DNA from: Harmothoe impar
Taxonomy: Eukaryota > Annelida > Polychaeta > Phyllodocida > Polynoidae
Length of the DNA stretch: 64,000 nucleotides
Assembly (NCBI GenBank): GCA_947462335.1
Contig: OX381705.1
Location: 37,781,570 to 37,845,569 of the forward strand
Reading direction: 5' to 3'
Position 1 is the stretch's first letter. Every line of letters starts with the position of its first letter. Both the position numbers and the translations under genes were made by a program. A model generated the notes under the pieces. It had not been told where the DNA came from. It was given only the letters and a program-made list of their open reading frames with translations, and ran no database searches. This document shows positions 22,558-33,201 of the stretch, piece after piece.

Positions 22558-22880
22558 GGGAGTGTTCATTTATTATTTACAGGGGGGGGGTGGCGTAAAA
22601 ATTTCCGACCCCTTCTGAGGGGGGGGGGGGGGCGTAAAAAATTCTGACCCCTCTTGAGGGGGGGGGGGGCGTAAAAATTTAAGCCCCTTTTTAGCAAAAA
22701 AGCCTGCGCGTTACTATAGTTCAAAGGGGGGGGGGGGAAACATTTTCGGCGCCTTCGGCGAGGGGGGCGCGAAACGTTACACGCGCTCTCGAGGGGGGGG
22801 GGGGGGCGTAAAATTTTTTCGCCCCTCCGCGCGAAATCTCACCACCCCCCCCCCCCTGTAATTAATAAATGAACACTCCC
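22558..22880. mobile_element. Harbinger-like MITE with poly-G interior
   Basis: Left end GGGAGTGTTCATTTATTATT and right end AATAAATGAACACTCCC are inverted. TAA flanks both sides, fitting the 3-bp TWA target duplication of PIF/Harbinger elements. The interior is four to five units of (G)9-14 followed by CGTAAAAATT. Confidence 0.75.
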
Positions 22881-22899
22881 TAAATAGGCCCGAATGAAC

Positions 22900-22987
22900 G
22901 CCCCATCAACCCCGCCTCAACCTTTGATAATAATACGAATAAGATCAAATTATCTTATCCGTACGGTTGAGGCGGGGTTGATGGGGC
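22900..22987. repeat. Perfect 23-bp inverted repeat, 42-bp loop
   Basis: GCCCCATCAACCCCGCCTCA (plus ACC) at 22900-22922 is exactly reverse-complemented at 22965-22987. The loop is AT-rich. Confidence 0.9.
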
Positions 22988-24060
22988 TTCCAGTCTGGAC
23001 CCGTCTCAACATTCGTACGGTCCAGGGTGCGTCCAGTCCATTTGCCTGCTCAGACAAGCTTGGCGGGTAGAACTCTCTAAACGAAGATAGAAAACTCAGC
23101 AGCCGCTGCTTCCCGTCGACAAGGTCTACACTCACGTAACCTGCAGCACGGCCGACGCATTCTCGGACGTTTCATGGAGCGTTGATAATTAGTCGGTGTA
23201 TCTGCATTTATCAGTATATATCGATGGCAATAATGTGATGCTGATATCTCTAGTATAATATGGATTGACATGTAACCTTGCTATGAAAAGTAATTTGACT
23301 AAAAGATGGAGATCTCAACCAAAAATTAGAATATCCAGTGTGTGAGCGATAATAGGATGTAAACAACTCGTTGACAAGCACACAACAAGTTCAACAAGCA
23401 GAGAAAGGAGCCATAATGAGTACTATGTGAGTACTTTAGAGTTTTATGATATCGTGTATCTCATTTGATAATAAGATAATGTATGCGATGAAGGGAATTT
23501 GTAGTGACTAGTGGTATAATCCGCACCCTTCTCTACTCTAGGCCTACACTACAGTCCTACTACTAGTACTACTAGTGAGTCTGAGTCTACTACTAGTACT
23601 AGTACTACCGGTAGTATTTCAATGTTGCTAACACAACTTGCAGCAGGAAAGTTACACTGTCAGTTTTTGCTGCAGCAATTAGTTGCGGCAACCTGCAGCA
23701 AGTTTTGTCCCTGTTACACAGACTGCATCTGCCCACCAGAATGTTCCGCCACAGATGCAGTGCACCAAATTTCGATAGTGTAAGTTGTAACACTACTAAA
23801 CAGGCCCTTTAAGCCTAACTCACGTGTAAGCAGCTGCCCTAACTTTAACTTATCCCACAAGCCGCACAGGGATACTGAAAATTACTAATTTAGTACTGTA
23901 TGATAAGCATGGGATTTTTCCGAATGTTCCCGGAAATTTGGATTTTTCAGAGCTCCCAGGGCAATTTTTATGATTGCTGCAAATCCAAGCAGAGCATTTT
24001 GGATGTTATGGGAGGGGGTGGGAACAACAGAGGGAACAAGCAAGAAAGAAAACACTAGAG
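22988..24060. other. No gene seen
   Basis: Contains a run of CTACTACTAGTACTAC-type microsatellite (23545-23620) and AT-rich sequence. Short frames lack support. Confidence 0.5.
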
Positions 24061-24363
24061 GTCACCCTGACTGACCACCACCCAGGGGTCAGTCCTCATG
24101 TACACCTGACTGATGGTTCTCGAACGCGGCCAAACATGTCAGACTAACTCCAAGTTACGGGGGAGTTATTTTCAGCTTCAATCACGGTTCAACTCGGTAT
24201 TTCTTCCTAATTTGTGTGCACATAGTACATCAACCACTCTGGACCATTTTGGTATAGCTTGTTGTATAGCAAGTTAATACTCTCCCGGAGATTCCAAAAA
24301 TATTACCGACCACCGGAACGCCAGACAGAAACGCACCGAGATTCCTACAAGCTGAATGTCAAA

Positions 24364-27300
24364 ATGACAAACTTTGGCAGACACAAGAAAGATGGCAAGT
24401 CCCCAGGTAAAAGCAAAAAATCAGGAAACAGCAGCCCAAGGCGCACACGATCTGCAACAAAAAATGGTGAGGACCGATCAAAATTGTCACAGATCAATGA
24501 AAAAAGCGAAGAAATTATTGGATCACAAAGTAGATTCTCCCAACCCACCCGCAATCCCAAGGGCGACAAATATTCAGCGGATCATGCGCAGCAGTCCATT
24601 TCCGCCCACCGCCAATTTGCCCAAGACAATGAAGAAAACGTCGCGCTTGATGCCACTTTAACGCAGGAGAGCATCATCCTGGACTCTGACTCATCTGGAG
24701 ACGAAGAAAAAGGTAATAACACCATAATTGAATGTATCGTTGCCTGTAAACAAGGACATGGAGACAGCGAAGCGCCGCCCTCACTCGGTGATTCGCAACA
24801 TGACGCCATGACACCTCTCGCGCCAAGTGAGAAATCGCGAGATGCATCCCATAATAGTCGCCGCTCCCCAGACGCTGTTTACACCGATCTCCCCGTACCG
24901 GTGCTAAACGCTAACAACAGAGCTGACTCTTATTTAAAGATGCTTCAAAATAAGAACCATCCCAATACTGTTCACCTTGACCCCCAGAACAGTACAGCCA
25001 CCCTGACCCATTATGACTCAAACAGCATGGGAGAAGCAGGGTATGAACCACACCCAGCATCGAACACGCCCGGGAAACCGGAAGCTGGCTTCAAAATCAA
25101 AACAATTACACCGACAGACGGTGAGATTGACTGGGACCAAGACGGTCCTGATGAGGACTTCATTACTCTAGGGGAAGGCAGAGAAGCAGGTGATATAGTT
25201 TATCCTCCACATAGTGACTCAAATAAAGCTGAGAATGAACACAACACTGCTGCCAAACCTCAAACCTTCCCTCCTACCGCTGTGGGCACTCCGCTGAGAC
25301 ACGCAATCAAGCAGTCACACACACACACAAGCTCGTCAAATCCTGAAGAGGGCTTGACAGCTTGTGCTATATCTTCTCGTCCTGCCGAGGACACAATTGC
25401 AAAAAGTGTTATATCAGGCCCTGAAGAGGACCAACCCCGCCCCCGGCTCATTACAACCCCGTCCACCCCCGGTCCTGATGAGGACCAAGTTATAAAGGCC
25501 AACAACGCAGCCAGTAGGCTGCATATAAATAGTCCTGTCGAGGGCACAACTATAAGTCAGTCTACTAAACATGCCAAATCTGATAGTCCTGACGAGGACC
25601 AACTGTCATTCCAGAGAGGCATCACTGACAACTCCCCAACTAGGCACGGATCAGAGGACACCATTACAGAAAGTCACGACCCTAACCAAAGCCCAACCGG
25701 TCCTGAAGAGGACCCCTCATATGGGGTAAGCTTAGTGAACCATGGTCCTGATGAGGACTTAAATGGTGCACGAACCTCTACCACAGAGAATCATCACATT
25801 ACCCCCACCACCGAGAAGAAAGAAAACAGAGCAAAAAAAGAAACAGCAAAGCATCCATGCCGTGGTGATGTACAACAGAAAAACTACCAAGATTTATCAA
25901 GTGAACTGGACTCCAGCTTCCAAAGCATTCAAAGCATAGACAGTGAGGACAGTGCCTACTCCAGTAAGCTACAAGGGGACTCTACCTACAGGAACAGAAA
26001 GGACAGCGACAACAGTGACAGCAGCAAGTCCCAGTCAATCTTCTTGGGATTCAGCCCCTTCAAAAACAAGTCACAGCTACAATTTGAATGCATACAGAAT
26101 GATATTGAAGGGGTACTATCTCAACCCAACAAGATAGTCATGACAGATGAAGAAGAGGAGGAGGACGAAATAAGCCCCGCCCAACCGGAAAGGAAAGCAG
26201 CCCAACAGAAAGAGTCACTACTGCCCTGCCCCGATGAGGGCTTCAATTTGCCTACAGTTCACCCCAAACAGCAACCGCTCACTGACATGATGAACCTGAG
26301 TCAAAACTCTGTCCTACATGATCACAACTATGAGCAACAATCGGCAGACAAGAACAAGCAAGTAAATGAAACATCAACCTCCCCACCAGATGGGAAGACA
26401 ACGTTTTATGAATACCCAGAAGATCAGTACAATCTTAACAGCTCTGGATACATCAACATGAGCAACATGAGCAACTCGGAATCCCTATTTGCTAACCAAC
26501 TTGAAACACAGGCCAAGAAAGGGGAATTCTTTGAATCAACACCAATCAAACCAAAGCCCAAGAAATGCAATACCCAACCACTCTTCCTCTATATAGAAGC
26601 TACTCCAGACACCAGTCCAGAGCTGGATGACTCACTCCACTCACCTAAATTGACACCCAAGACCAAAGATAAACCTGCTGCAACGCACACAGGGGAACCC
26701 ATAACCTCTCAAAACCTACAAGACGCGCAGGTGCTCAGCTTCACCCCCGAAAGCTATGATGACACAACAGGCATCACTCTATATAAAGCATCACAAATAG
26801 ATATTGCTGATATAGAGGAACAAGACAGGACACAACACCAACACAGCCTGCTAAATTCAGAGGATACTTCCCATGTGCCAGTAACAAGTCAATATGTAGG
26901 ATATACTGCGGACACAGATAAACAACTGAAGCAAAAAAGAGATGCGTCGCAGCCATCCGGCAACAACACTGAGCTGCCCCCTAATACCCTAGCGACTGAG
27001 GCCGGAACAAATAAAGAAGGGACAAGTACAGTCACGCTGAGAGGAGGAGAAATAGAACACACCAGCGGCACCGCAACTGATTCACAAGCTGCATTGTCCC
27101 CCATAAATCAAATCATAGGTCTAAATATGGGGATACTGATGGGCAAAATGGAGAAGGTACAACAGGCAATGTGTCAGAACTCCAAGAAAGTGGAGGGACT
27201 GGGTGATGACATTACAACCACTATCGTGCGACAACTAGAGCCAATATCCAACAGCATCGAGGAAATTAAAAATCTAGCACAAGACAACAAGTTAAAGCTT

Positions 27301-29904
27301 GACACGGTGCAACACATGTTAACGGCAACTAAAGACAGGGTCTCGGCGCTAGAAAATGGGAAGCAAAAGCAAGACAGCAAAATTAAGAAAATCGCTGACA
27401 GGGTAACTGAAGCAAATGACATCTCCAATCAAAAAATATCGAAGCTTGCAGTGACTGTTGGTAAGGTTACAGAGTTAGTGGTAGAAAAATCAGAGGGCTT
27501 AGGAGAAAGAATTACTGACAATGAGGACAGCCTCCAATCATTGAAGAAACAATTGAAAGAAAAAGCAGCGCTGATAGACACGCTGACGTCTGAAGTCAAC
27601 TCACTATCTGCCACAGTCTCCACCATATCAAAACAGCAATCTGCATGGGAAATTGACTCTAAATCATTAAAGGATCTACTGCAGAAACAAGCTAAATTGA
27701 TGCAGAGTTTTGATGGCCATGGACAGACAACAAGCAGCGGAAACGGTGAAAATGAAAATGAGATTCTCACCAAAATTAAAACCTGCAACGCATTGATCAA
27801 AGCCCAGGAATGTGACATACTTAAACTGTCCAGAGAAAACAAGATCATACAAGACAAAATCAAGAGCGCTAACTCAAGGCCAGCCAAAAGCAACACCTTC
27901 ACAGAAGCAGTCCAGAACAAGGATACTGAAAAGTTTAAAGATCCTTCCATAAAAAGAAACTTAGTGTTAACAGGTCTAAAAGAACACAAAGGGGAGAACC
28001 TTTTCATAAAAGTGTTTGAAATTGCAGAAAAAATCCACTCACCACTGAGAAATTGTGACATCATCCATATCCATAGGATGCGCCACCCAAAGGATCCTGC
28101 TCCCTCCGACACTATCACTCCCATCAGGATATGCTTTAACAACTACTCTGCGAAATTTATTTTTGAGGAAGCTGCAGCAAGACTGAAGCATGAGAATGAC
28201 CTAAAGCATATGAATCTGGCTGCAGAAGAATCCAGGCAAACTAGACAAAAAAAAAGGGACATGCAGTTAATAACTGCCTACAATGGCATGAAGGGTATAA
28301 ACGCTGCGGTATGTGAAGACAAAATGCGAATCGCCAACCAGATATACTCACTTGACACTATCAGCACAGTAGAGCAAAAATATCTCCCCCCACTCCTCAG
28401 AATGAGAAGCCTGATCCAAGTAGAAGAGATTCCTCACGCAGGTGGGGATCCAACCAACTCCATGACTGAAATGAGAATCAGATATGAGAGGATGATAGAA
28501 GAAATAGAAGGTAAAGGACGCGCAGTGCATAGTGAAAAAGAAAAAGAGAGTAAAAACAACCATGTCAACTCAAAGAATAAAAAGCCAGAAAGCCAGGGAA
28601 GACACAATGCAGAAGCAAGCCACACTGAAGGAAGTGCTGAACCCGCCACTCAGACCCCACTACCTATACAGCAAGTCACCACGGAAGTTGCATCGAACAC
28701 GCCCAAACCACGTCACTACAGCGAAGACACACTGCTTACCACGGTTACCGCGTCGAACGCAACCCCCACGACTTCCGGTTTAGAAGCACGTGTAAACAAT
28801 CAGAATCCCCGCCAATCCAACGAAAACTTGGAAAAAAGTGGATCTCTATGTACACCTGCCACAATAACGCAAGTGACCGATGTAAACGGTAAGATAAGCA
28901 TGAGAGAAACGAACAAACTAGTCATTTATGCGGGCAAACATGCATATCTAAGCAACTTTCATAGCGCGCCCTTCATGTATGTCACGGACGATGGAGAAGA
29001 GATCCACTTTGAAAGCGTAGAGCAGGGTTACGCCTGCATGAAGGCCAGATTCAGTAGAGACAGGATAAGAGAGAGGGATGTCATGGATGAACATAGACCA
29101 TGGAGAATTAAGGAAATAAGTGGTGAAATCAGGTTGACTCATCCTCATAGATGGTACTCATACAGAGAGAGACTCATGCATAGACTGCTCTTATGTAAAT
29201 TCAAAACACATGAGGCATATAGCAGGAACCTGATTCAAACCTTCCCAAAAACCCTAGTGGAAGGAACATATTGCAAAGAGTGGGGCGGCGGTCATGTTGT
29301 TTGTGATGACTCATATGACTCTGGTTTATTTGAAGGCTCGAATCTACATGGACGCATACTTATGAAAGTACGGGACCAACTGAGACACGACGCCACTTCT
29401 GCAGCAGCCCCGCAGCCCAAGCAACACACAGCAGCGGAAAAAGAGAGGTTGGCTGAACAGGAGGTGTACAAAAAGAAGTCCACTCCAGATATCAAGTCGG
29501 GAAGCAGGCGCTCCTCCTCCACACCCCCTCCCCCCAACCACACCAGGCACAGTAGGTACAGAACGAATGAGCACAAGTACCAAACACAACTTGACAGTGG
29601 CTCCAGAGGTTCCAATAGAACTGGTAGAACCTCGGATTCTAGGAGAAATATTGGAAAGGATCTGGATTGGCGCTCCAACAAATCACGCGAGTATTACAAC
29701 TCTAACTCCAGCAGGCACCGGTCAAGAGATAGAAGCAGGACAGACAGAAGCAGATCAGATAGAAGTACCGAGCGCAGAGACAGGAGCGCTAGAAGACAGA
29801 GAGAGAGTAGAGGAATACCCAGACCCCCGGGACTGACAGAGCTCAGGAAGTATAACCAAGACAGCCCAACTCCACGCTTCACGACACTCAGCAGGAGGCA
29901 GTAG
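24364..29904 (+). CDS. LINE ORF1: coiled coil, RRM-like region, NADAR domain, RS tail, 1846 aa
   Basis: I start at ATG 24364 (AAAATGACA). Upstream in-frame sequence to 24259 has no ATG. The order is a low-complexity polar half (1-900) with ten P-x-E-(D/G) repeats at about residues 261-626, then coiled coil (about 917-1113 and 1139-1173). An RRM-like nucleic-acid-binding region follows (about 1195-1300, IKRNLVLTGLKE ... IRICFNNYSAKFIF), as in other LINE ORF1 proteins. A NADAR (YbiA-like, DUF1768) domain spans about 1518-1675, with YLSNFHSAPF, FESVEQGYACMKA and LVEGTYCKEWGGG. The tail is Arg-Ser-rich (RSRDRSRTDRSRSDRS). The NADAR family acts on ADP-ribose-linked substrates. Its role here is unknown; one option is countering host ADP-ribosylation. 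The stop lies 2 nt from the next start. Confidence 0.85.
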   Translation: MTNFGRHKKDGKSPGKSKKSGNSSPRRTRSATKNGEDRSKLSQINEKSEEIIGSQSRFSQPTRNPKGDKYSADHAQQSISAHRQFAQDNEENVALDATLTQESIILDSDSSGDEEKGNNTIIECIVACKQGHGDSEAPPSLGDSQHDAMTPLAPSEKSRDASHNSRRSPDAVYTDLPVPVLNANNRADSYLKMLQNKNHPNTVHLDPQNSTATLTHYDSNSMGEAGYEPHPASNTPGKPEAGFKIKTITPTDGEIDWDQDGPDEDFITLGEGREAGDIVYPPHSDSNKAENEHNTAAKPQTFPPTAVGTPLRHAIKQSHTHTSSSNPEEGLTACAISSRPAEDTIAKSVISGPEEDQPRPRLITTPSTPGPDEDQVIKANNAASRLHINSPVEGTTISQSTKHAKSDSPDEDQLSFQRGITDNSPTRHGSEDTITESHDPNQSPTGPEEDPSYGVSLVNHGPDEDLNGARTSTTENHHITPTTEKKENRAKKETAKHPCRGDVQQKNYQDLSSELDSSFQSIQSIDSEDSAYSSKLQGDSTYRNRKDSDNSDSSKSQSIFLGFSPFKNKSQLQFECIQNDIEGVLSQPNKIVMTDEEEEEDEISPAQPERKAAQQKESLLPCPDEGFNLPTVHPKQQPLTDMMNLSQNSVLHDHNYEQQSADKNKQVNETSTSPPDGKTTFYEYPEDQYNLNSSGYINMSNMSNSESLFANQLETQAKKGEFFESTPIKPKPKKCNTQPLFLYIEATPDTSPELDDSLHSPKLTPKTKDKPAATHTGEPITSQNLQDAQVLSFTPESYDDTTGITLYKASQIDIADIEEQDRTQHQHSLLNSEDTSHVPVTSQYVGYTADTDKQLKQKRDASQPSGNNTELPPNTLATEAGTNKEGTSTVTLRGGEIEHTSGTATDSQAALSPINQIIGLNMGILMGKMEKVQQAMCQNSKKVEGLGDDITTTIVRQLEPISNSIEEIKNLAQDNKLKLDTVQHMLTATKDRVSALENGKQKQDSKIKKIADRVTEANDISNQKISKLAVTVGKVTELVVEKSEGLGERITDNEDSLQSLKKQLKEKAALIDTLTSEVNSLSATVSTISKQQSAWEIDSKSLKDLLQKQAKLMQSFDGHGQTTSSGNGENENEILTKIKTCNALIKAQECDILKLSRENKIIQDKIKSANSRPAKSNTFTEAVQNKDTEKFKDPSIKRNLVLTGLKEHKGENLFIKVFEIAEKIHSPLRNCDIIHIHRMRHPKDPAPSDTITPIRICFNNYSAKFIFEEAAARLKHENDLKHMNLAAEESRQTRQKKRDMQLITAYNGMKGINAAVCEDKMRIANQIYSLDTISTVEQKYLPPLLRMRSLIQVEEIPHAGGDPTNSMTEMRIRYERMIEEIEGKGRAVHSEKEKESKNNHVNSKNKKPESQGRHNAEASHTEGSAEPATQTPLPIQQVTTEVASNTPKPRHYSEDTLLTTVTASNATPTTSGLEARVNNQNPRQSNENLEKSGSLCTPATITQVTDVNGKISMRETNKLVIYAGKHAYLSNFHSAPFMYVTDDGEEIHFESVEQGYACMKARFSRDRIRERDVMDEHRPWRIKEISGEIRLTHPHRWYSYRERLMHRLLLCKFKTHEAYSRNLIQTFPKTLVEGTYCKEWGGGHVVCDDSYDSGLFEGSNLHGRILMKVRDQLRHDATSAAAPQPKQHTAAEKERLAEQEVYKKKSTPDIKSGSRRSSSTPPPPNHTRHSRYRTNEHKYQTQLDSGSRGSNRTGRTSDSRRNIGKDLDWRSNKSREYYNSNSSRHRSRDRSRTDRSRSDRSTERRDRSARRQRESRGIPRPPGLTELRKYNQDSPTPRFTTLSRRQ
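25144..26241 (+). repeat. GNNG-loop hairpin cluster in ORF1, ten copies
   Basis: Copies start at 25144, about 25334, 25379, 25419, 25471, 25532, 25586, 25699, 25744 and 26228. The core is (G)GTCCT, GNNG, AGGAC(C). Stems vary: GGTCCT/AGGACC, GTCCT/AGGGC (G-U pair), GCCC/GGGC. The copy at 25334 extends to a 10-position stem GTCAAATCCT/AGGGCTTGAC with one mismatch. In protein the copies read P-D/E/A/V-E-D/G. Confidence 0.8.
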
Positions 29905-29906
29905 CC

Positions 29907-31697
29907 ATGGGAGACAGCCCTGACACGACTCAACATGACCCACCTCAAGCTACCAATACCCAGACTGCACATGTTATACCCACCCAAATAGAAAACTGCC
30001 TTCTTCTAGGAGACGGCCGCATAACACAGGAGATACATGACAGAATTCAGGGCACCCTTGATTTGACTCTGTACACTGTCAGCAGAAGTGAAATAAAAAT
30101 CCTGGACTATCTCGAAATTTTTTCTGATGAAAAATATAAGAACATTAATTTTGATTTAATTATTTTTTCAATTGGAATCTACAGCTTGATAAACGAGTCA
30201 GAGGGCGAGCCTCTTTTCAAGAAGGGGGAGGAGGAGGTTCACATGACCATCATGAATCAGTACTATGAGTTGATGGACCAAGCTTGGAGTGTACACCCAA
30301 AGGCAAAAATTCTGGTAGCCACAATTTACTCAGTGGAACTCCACAAAGTCAGCTACTTGTACGGGCAGCAAGAAGATCAAGTGGAACTGGAAAGAGTACT
30401 GCAAAGACTAAACATCGAAATTGGTAATCTCGGATACTGGATGGACACAATAATCCCCCACCTAGAAGGGTTGATAAAAGACAATAAAATGAAGAAAAAA
30501 TCAGCAAAGTCAGACTACCAGTACAAGCAACTAAGGAATGGTATACTACCGGGATTACCACTTCAGATCCGAGTTGCAAACAAGTTGATAAAATGCATAA
30601 GGGGGATGGAAGACCGCATGAAGGAAGAGGAATACACATGGCTAGAATCCACTATGGACAGACAACAGTCAGATGCTGAAAATACAAGTATGAACGTTGA
30701 AATGGATCAAGATGTGAGCCCAACCAACAGCCAATATGATAGTGCCCCAGAGCCGGCCATCCCCATGGAGGAAGATGACACCTGGAAGAACCCTAGAGGA
30801 ACCACCACTATCATATTCCCCAACCTTCCTGATATTGATAGCGCACAAGAAACACCAACAAGTACCCCCACCAAGCCTGACTCTCCTAATGAAGACAGAA
30901 ACTGCAGGGATAGTAGCGAAACAGAACCCTACTCTAGAATGAAACAACATGAAAAGCAACAGTCAGCCCTGACCTCCAGTGATGAAGGAAACTACAGGGT
31001 AAAAAGAACTACCCCATCACTGGAAGATGCAGATTGTAAAACAAAAGAAAGGTCCAAAACAAAAAGAGAGAGACAGCACAGCGGTAGCAGTAGTAGTAGC
31101 AGCAGCACCTCGTCCACAACGTCCAGCTCAGCCAGCTACTGCTCCCACAGCACCCGGATAATATCCTCCAGTGACAGCCCCACCTCTCAGTCAGGTGTGA
31201 AGAAAGGATTCACTAAAGACAGAAATAAAAACAAGAAGAAGAAGTGCAGAGCACGCTCATACTCTTTCTACCCCGAAAAAGCAAAGCCTCAAGTGTATCT
31301 CCACAATATTGACCAAAGTACACCTGAAGACTACACAGCCCACAAGCAGACAGCAGATTACTGTGACCAGTACACGCAGACTGAAGTGGATCAAACAAGT
31401 CCTCCATGTCCTGTACAATCCGCAGTGTACACCATCCACAGAAAAGTAGACCAAGAACCAACCAGATATTTTGCATTCCCAAGTGTAAACAAGTCTTTCA
31501 TCGCTCCTCAAGACAACATTAAATTATTCCGAGAAAACACGGACCCAAACGCCCCCCCACAGAACCAGCAAACAGTTGAATATGCTGAAAACATCCGTAT
31601 TATAGTTGGCACCCATGCCACCTTCTCCGATCTACAGCTTGAGACGGGTCTGTTGACAAGAGGGCAGAACCTGACTCCACATGACATGGAATTCTGA
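29907..31697 (+). CDS. LINE ORF2: SGNH-hydrolase-like fold protein, 596 aa
   Basis: The start ATG 29907 is in a strong context (GCCATGG) and 2 nt after the ORF1 stop. Residues about 30-225 have an alpha/beta pattern like the SGNH esterases found in ORF1 of CR1 and L2 LINEs: CLLLGDGRIT (block I position), FDLIIFSIGIYSLI (block III), AKILVATIYSV, then a final RNGILPGLPLQIRVANKL where the family has its Asp-x-x-His block. The catalytic Ser of GDS is Gly37 and the GxND and DxxH motifs are absent, so it is probably not an enzyme. The rest is disordered: acidic, Ser-rich (SSSSSSSTSSTTSSS region at about 395-410), Lys-rich at about 435-450. The fold call rests on pattern, not a search. Confidence 0.7.
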   Translation: MGDSPDTTQHDPPQATNTQTAHVIPTQIENCLLLGDGRITQEIHDRIQGTLDLTLYTVSRSEIKILDYLEIFSDEKYKNINFDLIIFSIGIYSLINESEGEPLFKKGEEEVHMTIMNQYYELMDQAWSVHPKAKILVATIYSVELHKVSYLYGQQEDQVELERVLQRLNIEIGNLGYWMDTIIPHLEGLIKDNKMKKKSAKSDYQYKQLRNGILPGLPLQIRVANKLIKCIRGMEDRMKEEEYTWLESTMDRQQSDAENTSMNVEMDQDVSPTNSQYDSAPEPAIPMEEDDTWKNPRGTTTIIFPNLPDIDSAQETPTSTPTKPDSPNEDRNCRDSSETEPYSRMKQHEKQQSALTSSDEGNYRVKRTTPSLEDADCKTKERSKTKRERQHSGSSSSSSSTSSTTSSSASYCSHSTRIISSSDSPTSQSGVKKGFTKDRNKNKKKKCRARSYSFYPEKAKPQVYLHNIDQSTPEDYTAHKQTADYCDQYTQTEVDQTSPPCPVQSAVYTIHRKVDQEPTRYFAFPSVNKSFIAPQDNIKLFRENTDPNAPPQNQQTVEYAENIRIIVGTHATFSDLQLETGLLTRGQNLTPHDMEF

Positions 31698-31873
31698 TCG
31701 TCCTACAAAATGTACATAAGTTGCGAAGGCCTATGCCACAGCATTTCTTTCTTTAAAAGTTGACTAGAGTAGTATCTACACACCTGTGAAAATTAAAATG
31801 TACTATGTAGCCACAACCCATTCTGACGCTACAATCACCACATCAGGATTACGCCAGGCTTACCGAGGCTGTA

Positions 31874-32820
31874 GGCCTGTAGAGGCTATAGTAACTTTGA
31901 TACAACAGCCAGAGGTATTTTTAGAATAGAATGTACTCGTCTTAAATATATATTTGTCTGAAATAATAGGCCTGAAGAGGCCACCCAGACAAACAACAAT
32001 AACACATAATGTGACACTACAAATAAAACAAAGGGCCTGAAGAGGCTGCATGACAAGAAACCCTCTTTTAATGTCCCACCCCATTGGGTTCCTACAAACT
32101 GACATTTCCACACCACATACAACCTATGTAAACTCTGATATAGATTGATTACAGAATGTTTCACAGGGCCTGCTGAGGCTGAGTATTCTTGAATATAAAA
32201 TCTAACGTAGGTTGACCACCAAATGTTGCATCACAGGGCCTGCTGAGGCTGGGTAACGTACCACATGATAAATAAGTAAATATAGTTTGGGTGACGGGCC
32301 TGATGAGGCCATGATTTTATATCTCAACCTACTACTTTGCAAACAATAACACAACACAAGGGGCCTGAGGAGGCTGAGGATATCCATTAGCTACATAGAC
32401 ACCAGAGGTAACTCAACACAATGGGCCTGGTGAGGCTGTGGTATCCTGAAAAGTAACCCACCTCCATCACCACTTCATTTGAGGGACCACACTGATGTGC
32501 CCAGCCGCCATAAATTAAACTACACTGTAGTGGAAGGCAGTGGCCAGATCAAGTGGTAGTAATACAAGAAGTGACACAATACATTGGGCCTGATGAGGCT
32601 GTGGTATCCTGAGAAGTAACCTACCTAGGAGACAACCGTGGACGGATTAAGCGGTAGCAATGCACGTCAACGCAACATGAACCGCACACTCACACAGCAA
32701 AGGCCTGATGAGGTCAGCCCCCCCCCATGAAATATTAACTCATACCTTTGGACGCTAAAAGGTACAGCAAAACACTGAACTTCTAACAGGGACATGAATA
32801 ACAAAGGGCCTGCTGAGGCT
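31874..32820 (+). repeat. GNNG-loop hairpin cluster in the ORF2-ORF3 spacer, eleven copies
   Basis: Copies at 31874, 31969, 32034, 32167, 32237, 32297, 32362, 32424, 32587, 32702 and 32807, spaced 60-163 bp. The consensus is GGCCT, GNNG, AGGCY. Loops are GTAG, GAAG, GCTG, GATG, GAGG and GGTG. Stem ends include GGCCT/AGGCC, GGCCT/AGGCT and GGCCT/AGGTC, all paired if G-U is allowed. The DNA between copies is unrelated and non-coding, so this is not a simple tandem array. Confidence 0.85.
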
Positions 32821-33201
32821 TATCTCTCCACAGGTAGAATAGTGTGTCTACAACTCAGGAAGAAAAACTCTACACACACTCCAGTAGACAGTAGCAGTTC
32901 ATTACACTGTTTTTGGATGGACTGATAATCTTTCTCAATACTCATTTTATATCCTAAAAAGTAAAATCTCCTGATCAGGAATGACTGGAATGTTTATTAC
33001 ATATCATGTCTTTACTTTAATAACGATTAACTAATAATGTCTAATGTAGCAAATAGCAACATGCTGTTGCTGACATATCCTACCTTACTCCACATGATGA
33101 TACATGATTGGACAGCACACGTCTTGACGCACTTTCTTCTACTCACCATGATGATTCGTAACTTTATATCTACGAAAACTAATTACTTTATTTTCTAACC
33201 G

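Noticed and set aside
31874..32820. CTGATGAGG motifs as hammerhead ribozyme cores or C/D-box snoRNA boxes
   Set aside because: The middle bases vary (CTGAAGAG, CTGCTGAG, CTGGTGAG), no GAAA partner or stem II/III of a hammerhead follows at fixed distance, and no D box pairs with them. A plain hairpin explains all copies.
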